Both the position numbers and the translations under genes were made by a program. The notes below the pieces were generated by a model. It was given only the letters and a program-made list of their open reading frames with translations, made no database searches and was not told the DNA's origin. Of a stretch of 64,000 bases of DNA, positions 53,192 to 63,399 are shown piece after piece; within the stretch, counting starts at the first letter, position 1, and each line of letters starts with the position of its first letter. Origin of the DNA: Mariniflexile litorale (GTDB taxonomy: Bacteria > Bacteroidota > Bacteroidia > Flavobacteriales > Flavobacteriaceae); assembly GCF_031128465.2 (NCBI RefSeq), contig NZ_CP155618.1, positions 2,427,501-2,491,500 on the forward strand, given 5' to 3'.

Positions 53192-53713
53192 ATGAGAGTC
53201 TATACATTTCTATTTTTAGCCATCTTTCTGGTTTCATGTGCCCCCATTCGTGTTAACTACGATTTCGAAAAAGGAACCAATTTCGACCAATACAAAACAT
53301 ATAACTATTACAGTGAGATGCAAACTGGTTTAAGCGACTTAGATACTAAACGGTTTTTAGACGCTTTAGATGCTAAAATGACGGCCAAAGGGTTTGCTCT
53401 ATCCGATACTCCAGATTTTTTTGTAGATATTAAAAGCAGCCAATACCAAGAAGCACAACGCAATAACGTAGGTGTTGGTTTAGGTGGAGGCGGGGGCCAT
53501 GTTGGTGGCGGGATCTCTATAGGACTTCCTATAGGTCAAGCCAATGTTAACCGCCAAATCACTATCGATTTTGTAGATGAAAACAAAAAGCAACTTTTTT
53601 GGCAAGCTGTCAGTGAGTCTAGTTTTAATCCAAAATCAACACCCGAAAAAAGAGAACAACTTTTTAATACCATTGCAGAAAAAGTATTGACGCAATATCC
53701 TCCAAAGAAATAA
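53192..53713 (+). CDS. DUF4136 family lipoprotein
   Basis: A 173-residue protein from ATG 53192, which gives a clean lipoprotein signal with lipobox LVS|C at Cys15; the longer frame from 53162 starts at TTG and is not credible. The rest fits DUF4136: FDQYKTYNYY, then a Gly-rich stretch GVGLGGGGGHVGGGISIGLPIG and QLFWQAVSESSFN. It should be anchored in a membrane facing the periplasm. Function is unknown. Confidence 0.85.
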   Translation: MRVYTFLFLAIFLVSCAPIRVNYDFEKGTNFDQYKTYNYYSEMQTGLSDLDTKRFLDALDAKMTAKGFALSDTPDFFVDIKSSQYQEAQRNNVGVGLGGGGGHVGGGISIGLPIGQANVNRQITIDFVDENKKQLFWQAVSESSFNPKSTPEKREQLFNTIAEKVLTQYPPKK

Positions 53714-53744
53714 GTTTGTTATTTCTGAGAAAGTAGGGATCTAT

Positions 53745-55178
53745 TTAATTTTTCACTAGTTTTTTACTAGCAATAAGCGCATTTCTAGAATAGAAATTAG
53801 TTAAATAAATTCCTGTGCTTAAATTACTAATGTCGACCTCATTTGTTTGATAGTTGTTAATTGAAATTGTTTTAATCTTTTTTCCATCTAAACTTAAAAT
53901 GTCAACTTTTAGACGGGTATCATGATTACTTTCAAATTTAAAATTAACAAACGTAGAGCTTGGGTTGGGATACATGGCAATATTATAATTAATAATCTCG
54001 CTCGTTATGTCTTTAACACCTAAGGCAGAATTATCTATAGTCCATGTTACGGTATATACATGAAAACTATCATGATTGTCAACTTTTAAAAACCCAGTCG
54101 CATCGTTTACAGCAACAGTTAGCGTATTCATTCCTGTATTCAAATCGGTTTCTAAAATACTTACTTCATCAACATCGTTAGCGAAATCGGAGGCATTTAA
54201 TGTCCATTTACTTTTTAAGGTATTCGGATTGGGTTTTATTAACTCCAAATGAAAATCGATTGGAAAGGAAGGGCTGTTTATTGTATTTGAAACAGGGGTG
54301 TAAGATTCAATTGGCGACACCAAACTATGAATCTTTTCTATAATTCCTTCTTTGCAAACTGAACAGAAAGGATAGCCTAAGTAGCGCATTTTACAAGCTT
54401 GATGCGGTCTGTACCAATTGGCTGCATATCCAGTTGTGTAATACTTGTAAATACCAATTCCATTTCCGTTCAACCAATTTTTCCATTTTATGAAGCTAGG
54501 ATTGGATTCTTGGGTCATATTAATGGCTTCATTAAAATAAATTTCATCAAGCGGAAAATATTCATCTTTTAAGTTCGCAAAGGAGTGCCCTAATTCATGT
54601 ATGGCAACTTCAGTGGCACTAACACCATTTTCTACACCTTTAGAAGCCATGGGGAATTCTCCGCCCGAACCACCGTAAACAGTTGAGTTTACTAAAATCA
54701 ATCCTTGGTCGTAAGTTGGGAAATTGTCAGCTAAAACATTGTATATTTTGGCTTGCGTATTATTGGCGGCATTCCCATCAATTTCGTAATAAAGTAACCT
54801 ATGATATCCATAAGAATCAAATGTAGCATTAAAATAAGTGTCTACTATTTTTATGGGAGTTTTTGGTTCAGTAACATCAATACCCGTCCCAGGGTGGTCT
54901 GCACCACTTTCATTTGATGGTACTTTTATAATATGAACATTAAAATAATTGGCATATTCTTTAAAAGGCGATTGACTAAATAAAGCATTTGTAAAGCTTA
55001 CGGCATCTATTCTAAATTGGGGTAATTCACTAGTTTTGTAGCCTTCACTTAAAATAACTAAGTTGATTCTTTTCTCATCATTATCAAAGTTCTTAATGGT
55101 TTCTTTATCGAAAACTTGAGCAGATGTCTGCTGGAAACCAATCAACAAAATAGTGAGTAGAAGATGTTTCATTTTCAA
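53745..55178 (-). CDS. M64 family metallopeptidase with T9SS type A sorting domain
   Basis: A 477-residue secreted protein. Signal peptide (1-20, TSA|QV), the IgA-peptidase M64 domain with zinc motif HELGH at 194-198 followed by SFANLKDEY, and a conserved Cys pair in FCSVCKEG. A beta-sandwich of unknown role comes next (about 300-390), and a T9SS type A C-terminal domain (about 400-477; MYPNPSSTFVNFKF, LSTGIYLTNF). It is probably exported and attached to the cell surface by the PorU/PorV pathway. Its start overlaps the lipoprotein gene's stop by 4 bases. Confidence 0.9.
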   Translation of the reverse strand: MKMKHLLLTILLIGFQQTSAQVFDKETIKNFDNDEKRINLVILSEGYKTSELPQFRIDAVSFTNALFSQSPFKEYANYFNVHIIKVPSNESGADHPGTGIDVTEPKTPIKIVDTYFNATFDSYGYHRLLYYEIDGNAANNTQAKIYNVLADNFPTYDQGLILVNSTVYGGSGGEFPMASKGVENGVSATEVAIHELGHSFANLKDEYFPLDEIYFNEAINMTQESNPSFIKWKNWLNGNGIGIYKYYTTGYAANWYRPHQACKMRYLGYPFCSVCKEGIIEKIHSLVSPIESYTPVSNTINSPSFPIDFHLELIKPNPNTLKSKWTLNASDFANDVDEVSILETDLNTGMNTLTVAVNDATGFLKVDNHDSFHVYTVTWTIDNSALGVKDITSEIINYNIAMYPNPSSTFVNFKFESNHDTRLKVDILSLDGKKIKTISINNYQTNEVDISNLSTGIYLTNFYSRNALIASKKLVKN

Positions 55179-55678
55179 TCTAGATTTGTAATTATTAAAG
55201 CGGTGCTATTTTGTAGCGAATCGATTATTTCGTTAATAGCTATAAACTTTGTTTTATAATGCAGTTGCAATCTCAATGAAAGCGGTGCGCTTTTTAAGTC
55301 GATTTTTTTATTTTCAAAGATAAGAGAATCGTTTATAAATTCAATGTGCTTACTTAGTGGGTTTTGAATGGTAATTGAAGTTATTTCAGTAGAATCTTTA
55401 TCTAGTTGAAGGCATTTTAAATCGCCAATTGCACCAAGTTTGATATTGTTTTTAATGGATTTTAATTTTCCGTCGGTAACTATTTGATTAATGAATTGAA
55501 TGCTCTTTTTGTTGTTTTTATCTTTTGAAATACTGTAATTTAAAAAAACAAGTTTTGGGTGGATGTCTTCATTTATAGTTTCAATAATTATGTTTTTTTT
55601 TGAAGCGCATGATATGTGTAAAGCTATTAGTAATAGCAGAAAGGTATGGGAGTAATTTTTTAATGATTGGGGGTGCAA
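55175..55678 (-). CDS. Predicted lipoprotein of unknown function
   Basis: A 167-residue protein starting at TTG. It has a hydrophobic segment followed by LHIS|CAS, a plausible lipobox. The rest is beta-rich and hydrophilic with no motif I know. It is coupled to the M64 peptidase gene by a 4-base overlap, so the two may work together, for example as an inhibitor, chaperone or partner. That is inference from position. Confidence 0.65.
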   Translation of the reverse strand: MHPQSLKNYSHTFLLLLIALHISCASKKNIIIETINEDIHPKLVFLNYSISKDKNNKKSIQFINQIVTDGKLKSIKNNIKLGAIGDLKCLQLDKDSTEITSITIQNPLSKHIEFINDSLIFENKKIDLKSAPLSLRLQLHYKTKFIAINEIIDSLQNSTALIITNLD

Positions 55679-55709
55679 ACTCGTTTAAAATTTTTATGAA
55701 GTAAAGTTA

Positions 55710-55759
55710 AGTATTCAAAAATAAAGAGGCTTATTACAGCCTCTTTATTTTTGAATACT
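55710..55759 (-). terminator. Terminator after the doxX-like gene with a 21-base perfect stem
   Basis: AGTATTCAAAAATAAAGAGGC pairs exactly with GCCTCTTTATTTTTGAATACT around an 8-base loop. Its right arm reaches into the DoxX stop codon. Confidence 0.8.
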
Positions 55760-56135
55760 ATCCGGCAAGTAAATCTTTGTACTTAGCTTTATAGCCATAT
55801 AGTACTAAAATATTTAAAATTAAAACAGCCAATCCAGGACCTATGCCTTCTGGATTTAAAGTGATGTGAAAAAGAACAATATTTACAGAAACACTCATTA
55901 AGATTAAAGCTAATAAAGCACCATATTTATTGAATATTAAAGCTAAGCCAGCTAAAACCTCAACAATACCCACTAAGATTATTACTTTAGCAGATATTAA
56001 AGCACCAAAATAAGCACCTGCTGCTTCGGACATTCCCTCTGGTGCAGGTAGAAAATTTAAAAATTTATTAAGCCCAAAAATAAGCATAAAAAGACCTAGA
56101 ATAATTCGTATTATCATAAAAATTTTTGAATTCAT
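55758..56135 (-). CDS. DoxX family membrane protein
   Basis: A 125-residue protein with four membrane segments, opening IIRILLGLFMLIFGLNKFLNFLP-like (ILGLFMLIFGLNKFL), with the conserved small-residue stretches of the DoxX family. DoxX proteins take part in redox or stress functions in some bacteria; the role here is unknown. It is a single-gene unit ended by a strong hairpin. Confidence 0.85.
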   Translation of the reverse strand: MNSKIFMIIRIILGLFMLIFGLNKFLNFLPAPEGMSEAAGAYFGALISAKVIILVGIVEVLAGLALIFNKYGALLALILMSVSVNIVLFHITLNPEGIGPGLAVLILNILVLYGYKAKYKDLLAG

Positions 56136-56211
56136 AATGTTATATTTATTAGTTAATAATTTGGAATATAATAAATTAAAAACAATTTTGTTTTCACTTT
56201 ATCGAAAAAGC

Positions 56212-59200
56212 TTACTTAACTAACACTCTAGTACCTTCACTATGGCTACTAAATTCTGGCGCATACATACTTTGTATGGTGGTGATGCCATTACTCATGT
56301 TACCTGTATTATTCACACGTAAATCATATTCAAAAACATAAACTCCTTTTGGTAAATAATCGAAAAAGAAATTAGTCGATGCATCTTTAGTGCTTTCATA
56401 ATACCCCAAACCATCTTGCCATTTGTATTGAGAAATCACATTTACGGGTTCTAATCCAGCAGCACGCATATCTTTCATGTGGATGAATTCCATAGTTCTA
56501 TCACTTCTTAATTCAATACGCACTCGAACTAAATCACCAACTTTTAAATGAGTTTTAGAGGTTATTTCTGAAATTTGTTCACCTGTATCTGTATTGGTTT
56601 TAAGGAACAGTTTTTTATTTAATTTAAGTGGTGTTTCTGCAGAAGTTATTTTATCTAAATCTTCAAAATATTGCCAGTATAAACTTCCCCATGCAATGCC
56701 ATCTCCTTTTTTTGTAAGTTGAACTGTTGCCATGTTTGGTTTTATTTCTGAGGTGTTCCAAGCCGTTTTATAATACCCTGTTCCAGCTTCCACTTTTACG
56801 TTTTCTAGTTTTGAAGGCTCAATTTTTTGTCCTCCTACAATAACATCAACCGCATCGGTTATACTTAGCCAATCACTACCTTGTAGTAATAAGGCATAAA
56901 CAGCTTCTGTGGTTGCTTTGGTGGTTTTCCATTGATTGGTTTGTTTGTTTTTAAGCAACCAGATTTTTAAATTATCAATCGTTTTGGTGTCGTTTTCTAT
57001 TTCTGAAAAGGTTTCAATTAATAAGGCTTGTGTTTCAATAGGTGCTTGATACCAATACCATGAGCTCTTATTTTCTTTCCAATACATACCCAATTCTTCT
57101 GAAGTGATGCTTGTTTCTTTTAACGATTTTAAAATTTTAGAGGAGGTGACTTTATCCCCCATTCTATTAATAACTAAAGCCATCAATCCTTTTGAATATA
57201 ACGATCGACTTAACCAATACTTTTGAATTTGCGTTTGATAGTATTTAGTAATGTCTTCCACTTCTTTCGATTTTTTAATTTCTGAATAAAAGCTTCGCAT
57301 ATATAAATAATGCAACTGCGTGTAACTTAAATGGTCTTTGGTTAAATCAACTTTCGCATTGTACCTTCTAATGTCTTTATATTCTTGAACAAATTCAGCA
57401 TCTAGATAGTTGATAGCTTTTTCTATCATTTTAGATGCTTCTTTTGTTTCAACTTTAAGTTGTTTTAAATGTCCAAAACCAGTAATGATGTGTTGTGTGA
57501 TGTATCTATTTTCACGTCCGCCATTAAACCAAGCCCAAGCACCGCTACTCAATTGATTGTTTTCAAGTTTGCGTTTAGCCGATTGTAACTCGTTGTTCAT
57601 TTTATTCAAATCGAATAACAACGCTATGCGTTTTTTTTGCTCGGTTTCACTTTCAGCATCTCGTAACCATGGTGTTTCTTGAATTAAAATAGATTTCAAT
57701 TCTTTATTTTTTTCAAGATTTGAAACGAGTGCGTCTTGAGACGCCCATTGGTTAAATACTTCTTGAATTCTGGGGTTTGAATTGGCAATATGACTCGCTA
57801 ATGTGTTTGCATAAAAACGTGAGAATGTTTGCTCATTACACTCGTACGGATATTCCATTAAATAGGGGAGTGCCTGTATCGCATACCACGCTGGATTGGA
57901 AGTTATTTCCAAAGTTAATTTATGATTTTTAAGCGTTGTTGAGGGGTTAGTTTTTAACTTATCTAATGTAAAAGTTCTGGTTTCGTCGCTCCGAATCCAC
58001 ATGGGTAAGGTTTCAGTAACTAATATGCGATTACTTAAAACAGGCAAAGCGTTTTGTTCACCATCACTAAAAGTTCCTGACTTTGCTATTATTTTATATT
58101 GAACAGCATCTACATCATCAGGTATTGATAAACTCCAAGAGATTTGGGTATTGCCTTTGGCGGGGACGGTGAAATCCCCCTCTAGCTCCCCCGAAGGGTT
58201 AGGATTAGCTTGTTTGCGGATAAGTTTGTTGGTAATATCTTTTCCAGAAACAGCATCGGTTAATACTAAAACAGCTTGTCCAGAAAGTTGTTTATCTGTT
58301 AAATTCGCAATTTTTGTACTTATAGTTATTTGGTCGCCTTGACGTAAAAAGCGTGGTGCATTTGGAATGACCATCAATTCTTTTTGAGTAACCGTAGTTA
58401 ATGTTTTTGTCGCGTTTTCCAAAGTTTTGGTGTGTGCTAATAATTGCAGTTTCCATTGAGTTAAAGCTTCTGGTGTGGTGAAACTGAAACTAACATTTCC
58501 GTCTTTATCCGTTTGTAGCTGTGGAAGGAAAAAGGCAGTTTCTTGAAGGTTTTTACGAATTTGTACATTGTCGAAGTTTGGTTTTTGTAATCCATCTTCA
58601 TCAGTAGGTGGAGTTGAAAGAGGTTCTGAATCCATTTCATTAGCCTCAACTAATGAAACAGTACCTGTTAACATTTCTTTTTTTTGTGTTCCATAACCAA
58701 CTACGACCACTTCATCTAAATGGGCGCTATCTTCCATGGTTTCAATACCTGCTACCATTCCGTTTAAAGTTCTTGAAACACTTGCATTTCCTCTAATTCT
58801 AATGTTGTTATTTCCAAAATAAAGACCAAACCAGTTTAATTCATCATAATATTTCGTTGGATAGTTGATGTTTCGACTTTCATAATGCACTCTAAAATTT
58901 TGTGTGCCAAAACTTTGACGTGCATTACTATTGTTATAAGTATAATAGGTTTGATTATAAATAGGATTAAAACTCCATGCATGCGCTTTAAACTGATCTA
59001 AAGAAGCGTCGTACATGCTGGCTAATAATTCAGCTGCGACTTTATCACCTTGCGGCCCTTTAATTTTAAAACTCCAAGTTTCATCTGTTCCAGGTTGTAA
59101 TTTATCGCGGAACGTTGTGGTTTCAATATCTAAATCGGTTTTAGGATAAGGAACAGCAATAATTTCTCTACCCGATTGAAAACTATTAAAAGCCGAGAAA

Positions 59201-62200
59201 CTATAATGTACGGCAAACCCACCAACGTCATCATTACTAATAGGGATACTAATAGATTTCTTGTTGTTGTTTAATTGGATGACTTCTGTTTTTATTGCCT
59301 TATGATCTTTTTCAATTGTTAGTGTAACATTTACATTTTCGGCAGAAGACCCTACTGTTACTAAAGCAGTTTCGCCAGTTTTGTATGTGAGTTTATTTGT
59401 TGTCATGCTGAATAATTGATTGTCAGCTAAACTTTTATCGGCATCGTTATACAATGTGGTTTTAATTTCATCTTTAACCAATTGACCAAACTGGTCTTTA
59501 CTTTCTAACGTGATGATGTATTGTCCTGATTCCCATTTTTTAATATTTCCTAAAGCGAGTTCTTTAGACTTTTCGGTGTCGAATGCTTTCTCAAAAACTA
59601 ATGTGCCTTTTTTCCAATTACTAGATTGATGTTCGTTAGTATAAGCGTCATGCGGAAACAGATTTTTAAAAGCCTCTGTTGAAAATTCTTGATAATCGGG
59701 TGCTGCCCAAGGCCTGTTTCTTAAAACGGTATTTGGGGCTTGCAATTTGTGTATTTTCACTTCGCCTTTAGCGGGTACAAATTCACCGTTCAAGTTTTTA
59801 GTGTCAAGAGTTATTTTATAGTCTTTGATGGTTTTATCAAGTATGTCGTCCAAACGCATGTTAGCAACCAAAGCATGATACCCCACATTTACTATGGAGG
59901 TTGCACTTCGTGTTTCTCCATTAATGTCCGTAACATCGGCAGTTATTTCGTAGTTAAAAATGGGCAAACTATTTTTATCTACACTTTGGTCTGATTGGGC
60001 TTTAAAAGTAATTTCAAAATTACCGGATGCGTCTGTGATGCTCTCACCATGCGCTATTTCTTGAGGTTCGCTGTTAAACCATGGGCGGTACCAGAAATAC
60101 CAACGCGGATATTGCACTTTTCTGTGAACTCTATAAACCACTTTTGCATCGGTAATATTGCTGCCTGCATAAGCTAAGGCTGTTCCTTTGACCGTTACAG
60201 AATCATTAATTTTGTAGGTTTCTGTAACAGGTTTGAATTTTGTTTCAAACTTTGGACGTTTGTATTCTTCAACAGAGAAGTAATGCTCTAAATAAAAATC
60301 TTCTTCATTACCATCAAGTCCAATATGGTATTGGCCATTTAGTCCACTACTAGGTAGTATAAATTCACCCGAAATAGAACCGAATGAGTTGGTTGTAAGT
60401 TCAAATTCTTTTATTTCATCACCATTTACATCGTATAAAGTGGCGTAAACAGATTCGTTTGCTATAACTTCCGACTTTCCGTTGTTAGTCTTCATGGCAA
60501 TTGCTTTAAAATAAACGATTTGTCCAGGACGGTAAATGCTTCGGTCTGTAAACAAAAAGGCTTTGTATTCGATGTCTTCTTTTTCGGTTTTATAATAAGC
60601 ATTTACATAATAATCGCCAAAATAAGCCGTATCGTTAGCATATTTAACTTTTACAGAGAGGTTTCTGTATCGGTTTTCGGTTTTCTCTATTTTAATTTCG
60701 CCCAAACTATTGGTAGAGAAGTTTTCAGATTGAATTTTAGTATTATTGTTTTCAGTGAAACTCAATTCAACAGATGCATTACTAATAGGTTTTCCGTTGT
60801 TTCTGTCTATTATTTGAAAGGTTTTATAGGCATTACTTTCGGTTTCAACCAAAGCTAAATTAGTAACTTGAATTGTGCTGAAAGCGAACGTTTCATCATC
60901 ATTTTTAACAGATGCATAAATCAAATATCTACCGTTATTTAGCTTTGGAACCAGAATTTCGGTACTATGGTTTTGGAAATCACTTTCATTAGGCAATTTG
61001 CTATCCCAAGTTTTTAAATTGTCTAACTTTTTTATAAATGCTAATTGTTCCTCTTTTCTATAGGTTTTATTGAATTTTTCTAATTGTTTATTTGTCAATT
61101 CGTAAATGTTGAATTGAAGTTCTTCAACATTTTTATAACTAACCAATAAACGACTGTGTTGTTGAATAGGTAAGTAACTTTCAGTAGTTATTTGTAGTGC
61201 GAGTTGTTCTATTTGTTGTTTTAAAACGGTGCATTTTTCAGCGGCATTACTTTTAGGGAACTGTTCGATAACATTATTGCAAACTTTAACAGCGTCTTTT
61301 GCTTTCCAGCGATTTTCTTCCTTGGTTTTAGCTTGATATTGATTGCTTTGTTGGTAATAAATGGAAGCTACTTCAAAAAGATACAATCCAGAAGCTTCAT
61401 GGTCTTTTAGGTTGTTAGCTTCATTTTTTAAAGCTTCTAATAATAAAGCTTCTTTATCACTAAACGTAGCATGTTCACTTACAAATTTTAAACGCTCAAT
61501 ATTCACATCTGCCAATGCAAAAGATGTTTTGTCTTTTATATGAAACAGAATTAAGCCTTGGTATATTTTTAAAGCACGTAATTGCAAAGACGTTGAATCT
61601 TTTGAAGACAAGTTTAACTCTGAAAAAGCATACGTATTACTTAAAAGTTCTGAATTATCAATCTCAAATTTATAAGCAGGTTTTGTAATATGGGTTTCAT
61701 TGGTTTTATAAAATTCTAAAGTTTCATGATTTAAAAAATCAAACAATGTTGGTCTGTAAACTTTAGAATCTTTTTGAACGTTTAAAATAGCGTCATACTT
61801 GCTTAAAGGTTCTAATTGCAACAACAACCCGTTTTGCAAAGACTTTTGGTAATGCAAATGAATTTCATCAAATAGGGTTTGTAAGTCCCATGTTCTAAAG
61901 TCTTCCGAATCTACTTTTTCAGATGTTTTAGTACGATTGTAAAACTGCCATCTGTTTTGGTTGAAGTATTGCCAATACAAGTTTGCTAAAATGCTTTCAA
62001 GTACATTTTTTGTAGGGAATGAACTTTTTTTAATTTCACTTTTAAAATCATTTATAATTTTAAATTGTGCATCTTCTTCTAAAACCAAGGCAAACTTACT
62101 TTTAAAAAACATCGTTTTTAAAAGTTGAGTGTGGTTTTTATCTTTAGTAGCCAGTAAATAAATTTGTTCGACGACCTTTAAAGCCGATTTTGGCAAGCCT

Positions 62201-62310
62201 TCAGTTTCATGCTGTTCAACGGTTTTCCAAAGTGATTTATAGTCTGAGTTTTGACTGTTTCCAAGACTTGAAAGTAAAAGAATTGTTAAAAAAAATATGG
62301 ATTGTTTCAT
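56212..62310 (-). CDS. Large alpha-2-macroglobulin family protein
   Basis: A 2032-residue exported protein. Signal peptide (1-19, GNS|QN), a helical N-terminal third, MG-type beta domains (RSIYRPGQIVYFKAIAM is the MG1-2 mark), a bait-like region, the A2M core (ETAFFLPQLQTDKDGNVSFSF) and a thioester-type motif YECNEQ with Cys1491. Bacterial A2Ms trap peptidases in the periplasm or at the surface, guarding the cell. Between the bait-like region and the core (residues about 1165-1230) there are IRIRGNASV and LDEVVVVGYGTQKK, otherwise typical of SusC/RagA TonB-dependent receptors. There is no lipobox and no pbpC neighbour. Confidence 0.88.
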   Translation of the reverse strand: MKQSIFFLTILLLSSLGNSQNSDYKSLWKTVEQHETEGLPKSALKVVEQIYLLATKDKNHTQLLKTMFFKSKFALVLEEDAQFKIINDFKSEIKKSSFPTKNVLESILANLYWQYFNQNRWQFYNRTKTSEKVDSEDFRTWDLQTLFDEIHLHYQKSLQNGLLLQLEPLSKYDAILNVQKDSKVYRPTLFDFLNHETLEFYKTNETHITKPAYKFEIDNSELLSNTYAFSELNLSSKDSTSLQLRALKIYQGLILFHIKDKTSFALADVNIERLKFVSEHATFSDKEALLLEALKNEANNLKDHEASGLYLFEVASIYYQQSNQYQAKTKEENRWKAKDAVKVCNNVIEQFPKSNAAEKCTVLKQQIEQLALQITTESYLPIQQHSRLLVSYKNVEELQFNIYELTNKQLEKFNKTYRKEEQLAFIKKLDNLKTWDSKLPNESDFQNHSTEILVPKLNNGRYLIYASVKNDDETFAFSTIQVTNLALVETESNAYKTFQIIDRNNGKPISNASVELSFTENNNTKIQSENFSTNSLGEIKIEKTENRYRNLSVKVKYANDTAYFGDYYVNAYYKTEKEDIEYKAFLFTDRSIYRPGQIVYFKAIAMKTNNGKSEVIANESVYATLYDVNGDEIKEFELTTNSFGSISGEFILPSSGLNGQYHIGLDGNEEDFYLEHYFSVEEYKRPKFETKFKPVTETYKINDSVTVKGTALAYAGSNITDAKVVYRVHRKVQYPRWYFWYRPWFNSEPQEIAHGESITDASGNFEITFKAQSDQSVDKNSLPIFNYEITADVTDINGETRSATSIVNVGYHALVANMRLDDILDKTIKDYKITLDTKNLNGEFVPAKGEVKIHKLQAPNTVLRNRPWAAPDYQEFSTEAFKNLFPHDAYTNEHQSSNWKKGTLVFEKAFDTEKSKELALGNIKKWESGQYIITLESKDQFGQLVKDEIKTTLYNDADKSLADNQLFSMTTNKLTYKTGETALVTVGSSAENVNVTLTIEKDHKAIKTEVIQLNNNKKSISIPISNDDVGGFAVHYSFSAFNSFQSGREIIAVPYPKTDLDIETTTFRDKLQPGTDETWSFKIKGPQGDKVAAELLASMYDASLDQFKAHAWSFNPIYNQTYYTYNNSNARQSFGTQNFRVHYESRNINYPTKYYDELNWFGLYFGNNNIRIRGNASVSRTLNGMVAGIETMEDSAHLDEVVVVGYGTQKKEMLTGTVSLVEANEMDSEPLSTPPTDEDGLQKPNFDNVQIRKNLQETAFFLPQLQTDKDGNVSFSFTTPEALTQWKLQLLAHTKTLENATKTLTTVTQKELMVIPNAPRFLRQGDQITISTKIANLTDKQLSGQAVLVLTDAVSGKDITNKLIRKQANPNPSGELEGDFTVPAKGNTQISWSLSIPDDVDAVQYKIIAKSGTFSDGEQNALPVLSNRILVTETLPMWIRSDETRTFTLDKLKTNPSTTLKNHKLTLEITSNPAWYAIQALPYLMEYPYECNEQTFSRFYANTLASHIANSNPRIQEVFNQWASQDALVSNLEKNKELKSILIQETPWLRDAESETEQKKRIALLFDLNKMNNELQSAKRKLENNQLSSGAWAWFNGGRENRYITQHIITGFGHLKQLKVETKEASKMIEKAINYLDAEFVQEYKDIRRYNAKVDLTKDHLSYTQLHYLYMRSFYSEIKKSKEVEDITKYYQTQIQKYWLSRSLYSKGLMALVINRMGDKVTSSKILKSLKETSITSEELGMYWKENKSSWYWYQAPIETQALLIETFSEIENDTKTIDNLKIWLLKNKQTNQWKTTKATTEAVYALLLQGSDWLSITDAVDVIVGGQKIEPSKLENVKVEAGTGYYKTAWNTSEIKPNMATVQLTKKGDGIAWGSLYWQYFEDLDKITSAETPLKLNKKLFLKTNTDTGEQISEITSKTHLKVGDLVRVRIELRSDRTMEFIHMKDMRAAGLEPVNVISQYKWQDGLGYYESTKDASTNFFFDYLPKGVYVFEYDLRVNNTGNMSNGITTIQSMYAPEFSSHSEGTRVLVK

Positions 62311-62445
62311 TTCATTAAATTTGTCACTAAATTATTGTCAAAAGCTATTCCAAAAAATAACGAATGAGTGAATAGGTTCTTTGATTGAGTGAAATTAATT
62401 AATTTTAGTTAAAAAGACGCATTGATATTTGTTAACAAATTGTTT

Positions 62446-63399
62446 ATGAGAAAAATTATTTATCTATTACTTTTTCCGTTAGTTTCTTTTAGTCAAACTT
62501 CGTTAGATAGTATTGATTATTTTTTTAAACAAAAACAGTTTGAAAAAGCTGAGATTCAATTAAAGGCTTATCTAAATAAACACCCAAAAAACTTAAAAGC
62601 AATTGAGTTACTAGGCGATGCCTTCGGTCATCAAAAAAAATGGGATGAAACCATAGAAAACTACAAGCAATTAGTAGATGCTAACCTCCAAAATGCAGAT
62701 TATCATTATAAATATGGAGGTGCTATGGGTATGAAAGCCTTAACAGTTAGTAAGCTAACAGCTTTGGGTATGATTGGAGATATTGAATCTGCATTTCTTA
62801 AAGCTGCCGAATTAGATTCTAAGCATATAAATGTACGCTGGGCATTGGTTGAGTATTATATGAAATTGCCTGGTATCTTAGGGGGAAGTAAGAGCAAGTC
62901 GTTAAAGTATGCGTATCAACTAGAGCAACTGTCCAAAGTAGATGGGTATATAGCAAAAGGTTATATTTACGAATCTGATAATGAATCAGATCTTGCGGAA
63001 AAATATTACAAACTAGCCATAACGGATGGCGGATCATTATGGAGTTATGAAAAATTAACCACTTTTTACGAAAAACAAAAACAGCCCGAAAAGGCATTAG
63101 CGAATTTACAAGTTGCCAAAGAAAAGCATAAGCGTAACGATTTAGAGTATCAAATGGGTAAAATCGCTGCCGAATATAATATCGAGCTACAAAAAGGCGT
63201 GCAATGTTTACAAACCTATCTTAAAAACTATTCACCAAAAGACAATGTTCCAAAAGCTTGGGCGCACTATAGGTTGTCTCAAATTTATGCGCATAATAAG
63301 AATAAAGAAGCAGCCTTAAAGTATATTGATTTAGCGCTTGCAGAATCGCCAGAAATGAAATCTTTTAAACAAGAAAAAATAAAAATATTAAAGTTGTAA
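62446..63399 (+). CDS. Tetratricopeptide-repeat protein, exported
   Basis: A 317-residue protein from ATG 62446, giving a signal peptide (1-17, SFS|QT); the longer frame starts at TTG and has no homology-like N-terminus. It contains several TPR helices (KNLKAIELLGDAFGHQKKWDE, NADYHYKYGGAMGM, LAEKYYKLAI, EAALKYIDLALAESP). TPRs mediate protein-protein contacts in the periplasm. It diverges from the A2M gene; no further function can be given. Confidence 0.82.
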   Translation: MRKIIYLLLFPLVSFSQTSLDSIDYFFKQKQFEKAEIQLKAYLNKHPKNLKAIELLGDAFGHQKKWDETIENYKQLVDANLQNADYHYKYGGAMGMKALTVSKLTALGMIGDIESAFLKAAELDSKHINVRWALVEYYMKLPGILGGSKSKSLKYAYQLEQLSKVDGYIAKGYIYESDNESDLAEKYYKLAITDGGSLWSYEKLTTFYEKQKQPEKALANLQVAKEKHKRNDLEYQMGKIAAEYNIELQKGVQCLQTYLKNYSPKDNVPKAWAHYRLSQIYAHNKNKEAALKYIDLALAESPEMKSFKQEKIKILKL

